A stretch of DNA of 18,702 nt from Hyphomicrobium sp. (GTDB taxonomy: Bacteria; Pseudomonadota; Alphaproteobacteria; Rhizobiales; Hyphomicrobiaceae): NCBI GenBank assembly GCA_030598645.1, contig JAUVPN010000010.1, positions 1-18,702 on the forward strand, in the 5' to 3' direction. The notes beneath the pieces are model-generated. The model saw only the letters and a program-made list of their open reading frames with translations, had not been told where the DNA came from and did not search any database. Within the stretch, counting starts at the first letter, position 1; each line of letters begins with the position of its first letter. The translations under genes were made by a program, and so were the position numbers. Below, piece after piece: positions 8,357 through 16,282 of this stretch.

Positions 8357-10171
8357 TTAGGCCGCCGCCTTTGTATGTCGCCCTGCGAATAGCAGTCGCC
8401 GCAATATGAGGAACAGAATCAACACGACAACCAAGGCCGCGATGATCGCGGCCGGGTGCTTTTTCCACATAAGGATCGGGCTGACGCGTCCGCCGGCGAC
8501 GAGCTTGGCATCCTCCACAATGACCCTGGGATTAAGGGAGGCATCTTGGCGCAACATCATCGCCACGGCTGCCGTCTGATCTGCGCTGGCAACCACGGCG
8601 ACCCGCACCCGCTCGGAGGAAAGCGACTGCATCGTGGTGGGATCCGCCGCGACCGTGCGCAGAACACGCTCGCGTGGTTCTTGCTTTAGACCAGTCAGGT
8701 ACCGCGCGAGCGTCGCAAGTTCGTCCTCCGTCAAACTGCGAGCCAAACTTGTCAGCTCAGCCGGCGGGAGCTCGAACAGTGTGTCACGCGCGCTACGGTC
8801 GATGCCGACAAGCCGCGTGATGGCAAGGCGGTCGTTAAGCGTCAGAATTCGTTGCAGTGAGGCCTTCGTCAGGCTGTCCGGCTTGGTGCGTCGATGTATG
8901 TCGAGATCGACAACTTGCGCTAACTGATCCCCAGCCAACGCATGCCATTGGAGCCCTGTATCGATGGAGCGGGTCTCACGCGCAATCTGCATGCCTGAAG
9001 GGGGCAACACGTTGATCGCCACATTGAGAGTGCCGTCGTTGAGGCGCGTCAAAAGTCCGGCTTCGCCTTCGGACTTGATTACTGACGAAACCACCGCGTC
9101 GACACGCGGCAGTTTTTCTGGTGGCTGCGAGTCGATGAAGGCCTTGAATTGGCTGTTGCGGGCGGCAAGCTCCAGCGCTTGTGCGTGTGCGTTGCGGAAC
9201 TCGCTCCAGATGTCGACCACGCGGTCTGCCGTGGCGCCGCCGATCTCGTTCACATGCGCGGAGATCTGCTCTGCGAAAGTCTTTGCTAGTTCGTCTTGCA
9301 CCTTCTCCTTGCTGTCCTTGGATTTCATCTCAGCTGCAATGATGGGCAGCACGCCATGGCGAAGGTCCCATATGTCTTTAGCGATAAGAACGAACCCTAC
9401 ACCGCCAGCAACGACGGAGACGAGACGAGCCAGTACGGCGCCCACCATGCGCTGGCCGACACGACGCGCCATGTTGGCGAGTTGGCGGCGCATAAGGAGT
9501 ATGGCTGCTCCCGCAATTCCTGAACTCGACTGACGTAAGACGGCCCCGGGCGAGATTTGGGCAGCGCCGCTGTCCGGGTCGAAGGTGTTACCTTTGTTGG
9601 CGTTGCCGGCAACCGCGCGCGCAACAGTGGCGCCGTAACGCGCACCGACGAACGCCTTGAGACATGCAAGTGTTGGCTCAGCGGCATCCTCAGTTGCAAA
9701 CTGAATTTGTTTGCCCACTTCTTTGCCAACACCGACGGCGAGCGTTTCAAGCGCAGTCTTCATGGCGTCGGAACGATAAACGCGCTCCGCGACAGCCGTT
9801 GCGAGTTCCTGTGCCTTTTGCTGGTTTGCCAGTGACTCCAGCAAATTGGCCCAACTTGTCTCCTGGCGAACTTCCTCAACCGCGAGATCGACGCGCTTAT
9901 CGACAATCTCGTCGAGTCCTCCGTGGCGCCATTCGTCGCCCACAATGGCGCGGAAATCGACTTTAGCGATACCCGATTGCAGCGCCCGGATCGAGATCGC
10001 CTCGATGGCGGCGCGAAATCCGGGCTCATCGCGCGCCTGGCAGGCTTCATATTCGGACTTGGAAAGCGCCTCAATAGCAAAGGCTGGAGCGACCTGTGCC
10101 ATGGCTAGGGCGAAAGCCACAGTCCCGGAAATGAGTGACCGGGCGCAACCGACCAAAGAGAGACCTCCCAC
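8357..10171 (-). CDS. Large exported or membrane-anchored protein of unknown function
   Basis: This 604-residue protein is not one I can name. A signal peptide is clear, with a hydrophobic core at about 16-27 and a VAPAFA|IE cleavage near 32. A moderately hydrophobic segment spans about 243-266. A strong helix at about 573-591 is followed by Arg/Lys-rich RRLLFAGRHTK, so the bulk should be periplasmic with a C-terminal inner-membrane anchor. Between are long Ala/Glu/Arg-rich helices (about 90-170 and 285-345). A block at about 465-545 (ELPPAELTSLARSLTEDELATLARYL) recalls the helical repeats of MgtE-N/FliG proteins, which is a loose resemblance only. The start may be GTG 10171, with GAGGAT eight bases upstream, or TTG 10156, with a better placed GGGAGG; both keep the signal peptide. 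It is divergent from the symporter and heads a same-strand run of three membrane proteins. Confidence 0.8.
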   Translation of the reverse strand: MGGLSLVGCARSLISGTVAFALAMAQVAPAFAIEALSKSEYEACQARDEPGFRAAIEAISIRALQSGIAKVDFRAIVGDEWRHGGLDEIVDKRVDLAVEEVRQETSWANLLESLANQQKAQELATAVAERVYRSDAMKTALETLAVGVGKEVGKQIQFATEDAAEPTLACLKAFVGARYGATVARAVAGNANKGNTFDPDSGAAQISPGAVLRQSSSGIAGAAILLMRRQLANMARRVGQRMVGAVLARLVSVVAGGVGFVLIAKDIWDLRHGVLPIIAAEMKSKDSKEKVQDELAKTFAEQISAHVNEIGGATADRVVDIWSEFRNAHAQALELAARNSQFKAFIDSQPPEKLPRVDAVVSSVIKSEGEAGLLTRLNDGTLNVAINVLPPSGMQIARETRSIDTGLQWHALAGDQLAQVVDLDIHRRTKPDSLTKASLQRILTLNDRLAITRLVGIDRSARDTLFELPPAELTSLARSLTEDELATLARYLTGLKQEPRERVLRTVAADPTTMQSLSSERVRVAVVASADQTAAVAMMLRQDASLNPRVIVEDAKLVAGGRVSPILMWKKHPAAIIAALVVVLILFLILRRLLFAGRHTKAAA

Positions 10172-10304
10172 TGATACTTATCCTCGCGGGTGACCCAAGA
10201 AGAGTCACTGTAAGTGCAAGACGCCATCTAATCACTTCGTTTATATAGTGTCGATTGCGCTCGAAGCGTGACGACTTGGCGCCTAGCCCCACCGATGTTG
10301 AGGG

Positions 10305-10332
10305 TTGACCACTCTGAATTGCTAACTAGTTT
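10305..10332 (+). promoter_or_regulatory. Candidate promoter for the sodium:solute symporter
   Basis: TTGACC at 10305-10310 is a 5/6 match to the -35 consensus. A 16-base spacer leads to TAGTTT at 10327-10332, a weak -10. It lies about 50 bases before the symporter start in the divergent region 10172-10379. Alphaproteobacterial promoters often have weak -10 elements, so the call is tentative. Confidence 0.3.
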
Positions 10333-10379
10333 CCGCGCGCTGGGGCGCTGCGATTTGCGCTTGGCGGCAAAGAGAGTGG

Positions 10380-11753
10380 ATGATGAATCCCGTCTTGATC
10401 GGCGTGCTGTGTTATGTCCTCTTTCAGTTCGCAATAGGAGCGTGGGTCGCGCGCCGAATATTCACTGAGCGCGACTACATCAATGCCGGTCGGAAGATTG
10501 GCATAGTCATCGCTGCATTCTCAGTATTTGCTACATGGTTTGGCGCCGAGGTGATCGTTGGTGCAGCCGGCTCCGTGTACGCGGAAGGCCTAAGTGGAGC
10601 GACAATCGATCCGTTTGGGTATGCTGCTGCACTCGTCATCGTCGGCCTGACAGTCGCGGTCCCGCTGTGGAACCGCGGGTATATTACGTTCGCAGATTTC
10701 TTTCGCGATCGGTATTCGCAGGGAGTGGAGCGGCTCGCAGTGCTATTGATCCTGCCCGGGCCGCTCATCTGGGGCGCGGCTCAAATTCGCGCCTTTGGCC
10801 AGGTGATGGGCTCGGTTGCTGAGGTCTCGCTTGTCACAGGAATTGTCATCGCCACCGTGATCGTCGTCGCCTATACTGTGCTGGGTGGCCTTATGGCTGA
10901 CGCACTGACCGACTTCATCCAGGCGATCGCCGTCATCTTAGGCCTTATCATTCTTTCCATCATTGTTATCGGTGAGGTCGGCGGGTTTTCAGCTGGACTG
11001 GCTCACGTTGAGCCGCAAAGGCTCGCTTACTTCGGTGTGGATGATCGCGGAATTCTGGAACGGGTTGAGGAATGGGCGATCCCAATATTTGGCACGATGG
11101 TTTCTGTTGAGCTAATCGCGCGTGTTCTTGGGACCAACTCCGCGCGCACCGCTCGCAACGCCTGCGTCCTTGGCGGTGTTCTTTACCTCTGCGTTGGATT
11201 GATGCCCCTGTATATGGGGCTCGTTGGGCCGTCCTTGCTTCCCGGTTTGGACGAGCCGGAGCGGATTATTCCAACCCTTGCTGAGAAGTTCCTCCCGACG
11301 TTCTTTTTCGTCATATTCGTCGGCGCCTTGATTTCGGCCATCTTGTCGACTGTTGACTCTGCATTGCTCTCGGGCGGATCGATTATCTCACACAACCTAC
11401 TGGTTCCAATGCGGCCCGACCTGTCGGAAGCCGCGCGTGTTCGATGCGCGCGTGGATCGGTCATTGTTCTGGGGCTAATTGCCTTTGCGATTGCGCTGCG
11501 CTCAACAACTATTCGCGACCTCGTTGAGACAGCTTCGGCGATCGGCAGTTCAGGTCTGATTGTCGTTGCGCTCTTCGGCCTTTTTACCCGGTTTGGCGGT
11601 CCTGCGGCTGCCGCGTGTGCGCTGGTGACAGGCGCGGTTGTCTGGATCGTCGCTAGCATATTGGAGTTCACCAGCGTCCCCTATGTCTTCGCCGTTGCTA
11701 TGGCGGCCGTGGCCTATATCGCTGCCAGCTTCTCGAGCGGTCGGCCGGCGTGA
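10380..11753 (+). CDS. Sodium:solute symporter (SSS) family transporter
   Basis: This 457-residue polytopic protein belongs to the SSS family (PutP/SglT type), which imports organic solutes using the sodium gradient. About 12-13 hydrophobic helices are visible. Family signs include the TM1-TM2 stretch with AGRKIG and FSVFATWFGAE, then VLGGLMADALTDFIQ near residue 170-184, and S319-AILSTVDS-327, the region that holds the serine/threonine ligands of the Na2 site in characterised members. Tandem ATG codons (10380, 10383) follow AAAGAGAG, so the start is fixed to within one residue. The substrate cannot be told; at 457 residues it is shorter than many of the family, with no C-terminal kinase or extra domain. 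It is monocistronic, divergent from the 604-residue protein gene. Confidence 0.87.
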   Translation: MMNPVLIGVLCYVLFQFAIGAWVARRIFTERDYINAGRKIGIVIAAFSVFATWFGAEVIVGAAGSVYAEGLSGATIDPFGYAAALVIVGLTVAVPLWNRGYITFADFFRDRYSQGVERLAVLLILPGPLIWGAAQIRAFGQVMGSVAEVSLVTGIVIATVIVVAYTVLGGLMADALTDFIQAIAVILGLIILSIIVIGEVGGFSAGLAHVEPQRLAYFGVDDRGILERVEEWAIPIFGTMVSVELIARVLGTNSARTARNACVLGGVLYLCVGLMPLYMGLVGPSLLPGLDEPERIIPTLAEKFLPTFFFVIFVGALISAILSTVDSALLSGGSIISHNLLVPMRPDLSEAARVRCARGSVIVLGLIAFAIALRSTTIRDLVETASAIGSSGLIVVALFGLFTRFGGPAAAACALVTGAVVWIVASILEFTSVPYVFAVAMAAVAYIAASFSSGRPA

Positions 11754-12469
11754 CATCTTGGCGCTGTCGGCACGAAAGTCTTAGCCTTTCGTCTTATTTC
11801 GCAATCGTAGATTATGTTCAAACGACGGCATTATTCATCGTCAATTAATAATGTTTTCAGCGCATTAATCTGCCTGCGACAAAAATAGCGTAGATAAACT
11901 GAACAGGTGTGAAGCTAAGGAACTGGTTTAATTTCACTATGTTCTGGCGTTTTGTGGTGTACAAATATTAGCATTAAAACGTCGCCCCATGTTAGGTGGG
12001 GTGGCGTGCGCGAATGGGCAGAACCACAAGTTCTCGATGCCTTGTTCTCGCCACAGATACAAACAAAAAGGCCGCCGCCGCTGGTTCAGCTCGGCGTCCT
12101 TTGCTGACTGATTGCAGTTTGGTTGCGGGTTGAGCGGAAGCGGCGATTGGTTAATGGACGGGCAAGAGGGAGTTCAGACGAATAGCGTCTTTCGAGTGCG
12201 GCACGGTGCCCTATCGCCATGCGCGTTGGTTCGGGCCAGAGAGTCGTCCGCTCAATTACCCGCGTCGCTTGGATGTGAAGTCGACCCGCCGCCGCCGCAC
12301 AATTACGACAACGTCGAGCGTCTGTGTGCCAACATTGGAGCGAGGCTTGAGGAAAATGAAGAAGGGGTTCGAACGTTAACTGTCAGTGCGCACGGCCGAA
12401 GACGCGCAGTAGTAAAGTATGGCCTATCACGAGTGTCACTCTAGTTTGCGAGCGAGTTAATCCGTATCC
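11754..12469. other. Long intergenic tract, AT-rich in its first half
   Basis: No convincing gene lies in these 716 bases. A 7-bp AT-poor-loop hairpin ACGAAAG/CTTTCGT (11772-11778, 11786-11792), followed by CTTATTT, could be a weak terminator for the symporter. Bases from about 11800 to 11990 are visibly AT-rich and hold a 7-bp inverted repeat CATTATT/AATAATG (11829-11835, 11847-11853). An open frame at 12112-12444 (TTG start, no ribosome binding site) gives a 110-residue peptide with no recognisable feature; I do not call it. A stronger hairpin at 12067-12102 is listed separately. Confidence 0.5.
12061..12102 (-). terminator. Terminator-like hairpin with minus-strand T-run
   Basis: AAAGGCCGCCG (12067-12077) pairs with CGGCGTCCTTT (12092-12102), 10 of 11 positions, around a 14-base loop. 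On the minus strand the stem runs into CCTTTTTGTTT, a good terminator tail. No minus-strand gene is recognised to its right, so the transcript it would end is unknown. On the plus strand only TTT follows. Confidence 0.45.
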
Positions 12470-13372
12470 ATGAAAAGCCAAGACAAGATGAACGTTGCGT
12501 GGGGTAGCCTCTTTGTTCCTGGAGGCCGCAAAGGCGTACTGCTCGTGCACAGTCTCGGCGGGTCGCCGATCGAGCTTCGGTTTCTTGCGCACGCGCTCGG
12601 CAAGGATGGATACACGGTCTATTGCCCAATGCTCTCTGGTCTGGCTGGTGGAACCGATGTTTCGGGCCTGTCGAGTTGGACAGATTGGTATGCGGCGCTG
12701 GAAACGGCGCACGACGAAATTTCCAAGCAATGCGACACGGTTATCGTCGGCGGCATCTCCGCCGGCACTATGCTGGCGCTGAGGCTTGCGGCCGTTCGCC
12801 CAGATCGCGTTGACGGCTTGATTCTATTCTCGCCGACATTGTGGCCCAATGGTTGGGCGATCCCCTGGTACTTCAACCTATTCAAGATTATCGAGCACAA
12901 GTGGGCTGCACGGCTATTCCACTTTAAGGCGCGCGAACCTCACGGCATTAAAGACAATCGCCTGCGCAGCTTCATCCTGGATGCGTTGCAAAGTGACAGC
13001 GAGGTAATCGAGGATCTCTTCGGGCGTGGCGGTGGTCTTGTGCTCGAATTTCGCAAGCTCGTACGCAACGTCAAGCCGCTCCTCAAAAAAGTGAAGCATC
13101 ACACATTGATGTTCCACCCGCGCCATGATGACCAGAGTGATCTCAGTAATTCCATTGCAATCCAGCGCAAGCTGGGGGGGCTGGTCGAACTCCACGTGCT
13201 TGATGACTGCTATCACATGGTGACGCTCGATCGTCAGCGCTCGATTGTGGTGGAGCGCACGACAGAGTTTGCCGCGCGTCTCACGAAGCGTATTGAGGAT
13301 GCTCCGGCACTGCCTTCACGGAGCGAAGGCGGCCTCAACAAAGGGCACGGCCAGGGACGGGCCAACACCTAA
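12470..13372 (+). CDS. Alpha/beta hydrolase (serine esterase/lipase type)
   Basis: This 300-residue cytosolic alpha/beta hydrolase has a full apparent triad. The oxyanion region is VLLVHSLGGSP (about 24-34), the nucleophile elbow G-G-I-S97-A-G, the acid D220 or D221 in PRHDDQ, and the base H249 in CYHMVT. The order and spacing resemble monoacylglycerol-lipase/carboxylesterase-like enzymes (Est30-type). A cap of about 60 residues lies between strands 6 and 7 (NGWAIPWYFNLFK onwards) and probably shapes a lipophilic pocket. The last ~25 residues are polar and probably disordered. ATG 12470 has no strong ribosome binding site; ATG 12488 is an alternative. No operon partner is seen: the next gene is convergent. 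Substrate unknown. Confidence 0.87.
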   Translation: MKSQDKMNVAWGSLFVPGGRKGVLLVHSLGGSPIELRFLAHALGKDGYTVYCPMLSGLAGGTDVSGLSSWTDWYAALETAHDEISKQCDTVIVGGISAGTMLALRLAAVRPDRVDGLILFSPTLWPNGWAIPWYFNLFKIIEHKWAARLFHFKAREPHGIKDNRLRSFILDALQSDSEVIEDLFGRGGGLVLEFRKLVRNVKPLLKKVKHHTLMFHPRHDDQSDLSNSIAIQRKLGGLVELHVLDDCYHMVTLDRQRSIVVERTTEFAARLTKRIEDAPALPSRSEGGLNKGHGQGRANT

Positions 13373-13501
13373 TCGGCTCTCACTGCGCCCTCACCTGCGC
13401 AACGCTGCTGCGGGCGGGGTGGTGGTATCAGGCAGCTGACGGGTTTGGCGTGAGGCTCGCAATTGCGTTGTCTGGTAGTGGAGGTGAGGTTGGGCCTCTG
13501 A

Positions 13502-14059
13502 TTACGGCGCACCGGCCTTCGCCTGTCGCTCAGAAGGCTCAGCGCTACAGCGCGGCAGATCTTCTGGCGCCCTCTTCCACGTGAAAGACTTGCTGAACAG
13601 CTTGATGCCCTTGTACCCGGTCAAGACCAGCCGGTCGCGCGAGGCAAGCTTGATGGCCGCGTCATATTTCCTTCCCACTTCGGGGTCGTAAACCCATCCG
13701 CCGTCCCATCCCCCGCCACGCATGCGCTTGAGCGAACCAAGAACGGGCAAGCCGCAAATGGGCCGGCCGCGTAGCGAGGACCGCGTGTTACGGCCGTCTT
13801 TGAGCGGCTGACCGTTTTTTCCATTTGGCTCTTTGAGCCAGACAATGTTGCCGCACAGGCGGCGCTCATTGTCGCTGCACGGGCGGATCAGCACCGCTCC
13901 TTTACCCTTGTGATTGTACCAAAGGCCAACCTCGGGCGGACTTGCAGCATCGACGGGGGTGGCACCAAGTCCGGTAAGAGCGGCAGCAAGAGCCCCGCAA
14001 AATCCCGCTAAGCGCCTGGAAAAGACGATTTTTGAGGTTTGCTGATTATTATGACGCAT
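13502..14059 (-). CDS. Exported DUF2147 family protein
   Basis: This 185-residue protein fits DUF2147, small periplasmic beta-barrel-like proteins of unknown role. A signal peptide runs to about residue 39 (RRLAGFCGALAAALTGL, then PVDA|AS). The domain opens with GLWYNHKGKGAVLIRPC and continues with LCGNIVWLKEPN, the family's typical G.W...V.I..C and L.G.IVWL patterns. It then has PICGLPVLGSLKR, WDGGWVYDPEVGRKYDA and LTGYKGIKLFSKSFTWKR. Cysteines at C-x8-C and near the C-terminus could form disulfides in the periplasm. The tail after the last tryptophan is polar. It converges with the hydrolase and is divergent from the ABC operon. No other gene lies in its transcription unit within view. Confidence 0.88.
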   Translation of the reverse strand: MRHNNQQTSKIVFSRRLAGFCGALAAALTGLGATPVDAASPPEVGLWYNHKGKGAVLIRPCSDNERRLCGNIVWLKEPNGKNGQPLKDGRNTRSSLRGRPICGLPVLGSLKRMRGGGWDGGWVYDPEVGRKYDAAIKLASRDRLVLTGYKGIKLFSKSFTWKRAPEDLPRCSAEPSERQAKAGAP

Positions 14060-14402
14060 GGTGAGTTAATCCATGTTGTGTCAAGTGACGACGGTGATAA
14101 GAGGCGAAAGCTGGTCGGAACTACCGGTTTCGCTCATACGTCTATAAAGGGAACTAAGATCAGTAATTCAATCGCTTTGCCATTCCCCTTTAGACTATTA
14201 TCAATATCCGCTCCTCAACGCGGCTTTTCTAGCGCAAGTTCGCTGCCAATCCCATATGAGACGAATTGGCGCAACACTAAGGAAGCATTTAAATTAAGAG
14301 GCATGTTCTCCCAAAGCCAAGTGCGAGGGTTAACCGCGGCTAGCAAGGACCCTCGATAATACACGTGCTGCAGCACTTCCTCGACTATACTGGAAACATT
14401 AG
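14060..14402. other. Divergent regulatory region between DUF2147 and the ABC operon
   Basis: No gene is called in these 343 bases. An open frame across it (14039-14359) overlaps the signal peptide of the DUF2147 gene and has no coding character. Structure is concentrated near the operon: an inverted repeat CGAGGG/CCCTCG (14324-14329, 14350-14355), a perfect 12-base palindrome GTGCTGCAGCAC (14365-14376), and TATACT (14386-14391) only 12 bases before the start codon. A perfect TTGACA on the minus strand (14084-14079) has no matching -10. Confidence 0.5.
14266..14294 (+). promoter_or_regulatory. Candidate promoter for the ABC exporter operon
   Basis: TTGGCG (14266-14271) and TTAAAT (14289-14294) are separated by 17 bases, each a 4/6 match to the sigma70 consensus. 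It would leave a leader of about 100 bases containing the inverted repeat at 14324-14355 and the palindrome at 14365-14376. Tentative, by eye. Confidence 0.25.
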
Positions 14403-15533
14403 ATGACCTTGACGCTTGCTTTTCGCAACTTGTTCCATGACCGCGTACGTTTGGCTGTAACGCTTATCGGCATTCTATTCTCGATCGTGCTCGTCGCTGT
14501 GCAGCTGGGCCTGTATCTCGGATCGAGCTACATGATCACGGCGAACATCGATCACGCGAAGGCCGATCTTTGGATTACTGCCTTTGGAGCCAAGAGTTTT
14601 GAGGATGGCGGGCTGCTTCTGACGCCGCGCGAGCGCCACCAGGCGTTGGCCACCCCAGGGGTCAAAGCGGTGATCCCGCTGATCGTAAAATTTGCTGAAT
14701 GGCGCAAGCCGGCGGGCGGAAGCACGCGTGTGGTAATTGTTGGCACTGACGCAGAGGATGGTGGTCTTGAGCCATGGGCGCTTGTGGAAGGCGCTTGGGA
14801 GGACATCAAGGCGCCGGAAGCGGTAGCAGTTGACAAAACCTATCTCAAAGATCTCGGCATCAACGGTTTGGGTGATACCTCTCAAATCGCAACGGGCCGC
14901 GTGCGCGTGCGAGCACTGACCGACGGTGTGCGCTCTTTCACGCAGTCGCCCTATGCTTACACAACCTTGAACCGCGCGCGCAGCTTGATCGGTCTCGACG
15001 GCGAGCGAACGACGTTCTACCTCGTGCAACTGGAGCCTGGGGCCGACGTCAAAGCAGTGCAGCAAGACTTGCGCGGGCGGCTTGAAGGCACCGAGGTTTT
15101 GACGCAGCAAGAGTTTCGTGATCGCAGCCTGAAGCAGTGGTTGTTCAAGACGGGCGCCGGCGTGGCGTTGATTGGCGGTGCTTTGCTGGGCAGCTTGGTC
15201 GGTACGGTTATCGTCGCCCAGACGCTCTACTCCAGCACCAAAGACCACTTGAACGAGTTCGCCACCTTGCGTGCATTAGGATCATCGTCTTGGTATATTC
15301 ATCAAGTCATTCTCTTGCAGGCGGGCTTGAGCGCGGTGATGGGGTATATCCTCGGTATGGCCATCGCGCTCGGCATTCTTGTGCTTAGTCAAGGCTCCGC
15401 ATTACCATTGGTGATGACGCCTGGCTTAGCATTCTGGTTGTTCACGCTCACCGTCGGCATGTGCGCGATTTCGGCGCTTTCAGCTATCTTTAAGGTCACT
15501 AAAATCGACCCTGCAGTGGTATTCAATAGATGA
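14403..15533 (+). CDS. DevC-like ABC transporter permease (FtsX/MacB fold)
   Basis: This 376-residue permease resembles DevC, the membrane subunit of the DevBCA exporter that in heterocyst-forming cyanobacteria moves glycolipids with TolC. The layout is four-helix FtsX-type: TM1 at about 17-40, a periplasmic domain of about 210 residues, then TM2-4 at about 253-276, 301-328 and 342-362. The opening LAFRNLFHDRVRL, the DLWI segment and the cytoplasmic FATLRALGSS coupling stretch are typical of DevC. It ends IDPAVVF as family members do. It heads a three-gene operon; its stop overlaps the ATPase start by ATGA. The cargo in this organism is unknown. Confidence 0.87.
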   Translation: MTLTLAFRNLFHDRVRLAVTLIGILFSIVLVAVQLGLYLGSSYMITANIDHAKADLWITAFGAKSFEDGGLLLTPRERHQALATPGVKAVIPLIVKFAEWRKPAGGSTRVVIVGTDAEDGGLEPWALVEGAWEDIKAPEAVAVDKTYLKDLGINGLGDTSQIATGRVRVRALTDGVRSFTQSPYAYTTLNRARSLIGLDGERTTFYLVQLEPGADVKAVQQDLRGRLEGTEVLTQQEFRDRSLKQWLFKTGAGVALIGGALLGSLVGTVIVAQTLYSSTKDHLNEFATLRALGSSSWYIHQVILLQAGLSAVMGYILGMAIALGILVLSQGSALPLVMTPGLAFWLFTLTVGMCAISALSAIFKVTKIDPAVVFNR

Positions 15534-16282
15534 CGTGTGAACCTGTTTTAGAAGCCGAAGGCATTATTAAGGACCTTGGCCATGGAGCCGGGATGGTTCG
15601 CGCGGTTAAGGGCGTCAGCCTTTCTCTGGTTCCTGGCGAGTTGACGTTGCTGATGGGGCCTTCAGGCAGCGGAAAGACGACGCTCTTGTCGATCTTGGGC
15701 TGCATTCTGACGCCAACGGCGGGATCGCTTAAGATTGCCGGCGTTGCGACGGACCGGCTATCGCCTGAAGCGCTGGCTAATCTGCGTCGCGAGCACATGG
15801 GCTTCGTATTCCAATCCTACAATCTATTTCCAACGCTCACGGCACTTGAAAACGTGCGCATCGCGCTTGACGTTCGTGGCCAAAAAGGATTTGCAGCAGC
15901 GAACCGCTCCGAGGAGGTGCTCAGAGATGTCGGTCTTGGTTATCGGCTAAAGAGCTATCCCGGGAACTTGAGTGGTGGTGAGCAGCAACGTGTCGCAGTG
16001 GCGCGCGCTATTGCGAGCGCGCCTTCAATCGTACTGGCCGACGAGCCGACGGCGTCGCTTGATGCGGAGAACGGCCACGCCGTCATGGCGTTGTTAGCAA
16101 GAATCGCGAAAGAGCAAGGCCGTAGCGTCCTAGCGGTCACGCACGATCCCCGAACGCTGAGTTATGCCGATCGGGTCGTGCGGATTGAGGACGGGCGGAT
16201 CGTCGGCGAGGAGCGCCGGCCCGAGGGCTTGGATGCCCCCGAAATTACGGATCTCACAAAGAGACGGAAGGCGCATGGTTAA
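15530..16282 (+). CDS. DevA/LolD-like ABC transporter ATP-binding protein
   Basis: This 250-residue ATPase has all nucleotide-binding motifs: Walker A GPSGSGKT (43-50), a Q-loop in FVFQSYNLFPTLTA, the signature LSGGEQQ (147-153), Walker B VLADE with D171-E172, and H205 in AVTHDPR. The sequence around ILGCILTPTAGSLKI places it with the MacB/LolD/DevA group that works with FtsX-type permeases. It is translationally coupled to the permease (ATGA overlap) and overlaps the adaptor gene by eight bases, so the three parts are probably made in balance. The C-terminal ~30 residues (after GRIVGEE) are extra and polar. Confidence 0.92.
   Translation: MTCEPVLEAEGIIKDLGHGAGMVRAVKGVSLSLVPGELTLLMGPSGSGKTTLLSILGCILTPTAGSLKIAGVATDRLSPEALANLRREHMGFVFQSYNLFPTLTALENVRIALDVRGQKGFAAANRSEEVLRDVGLGYRLKSYPGNLSGGEQQRVAVARAIASAPSIVLADEPTASLDAENGHAVMALLARIAKEQGRSVLAVTHDPRTLSYADRVVRIEDGRIVGEERRPEGLDAPEITDLTKRRKAHG

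Noticed and set aside
8964..9533. 189-codon plus-strand open frame inside the 604-residue gene
   Set aside because: Ser/Arg/Thr/Ala-rich antisense shadow; the minus-strand frame has a signal peptide, anchor helix and a ribosome binding site.
12112..12444. 110-codon open frame with TTG start before the hydrolase
   Set aside because: No ribosome binding site, no recognisable motif and uneven composition; kept only as part of the intergenic description.
14048..14084. Perfect TTGACA upstream of the DUF2147 gene
   Set aside because: The only -10-like sequence (CATAAT) lies 25 bases away and inside the coding region, so no promoter can be supported.
14039..14359. 106-codon open frame in the divergent region
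   Set aside because: It overlaps the start of the DUF2147 gene, contains the promoter-like elements, and looks noncoding.
14475..15248. 257-codon minus-strand open frame opposite the permease
   Set aside because: The plus frame is a clear DevC-type permease coupled to the ATPase; the antisense product has no domain features.
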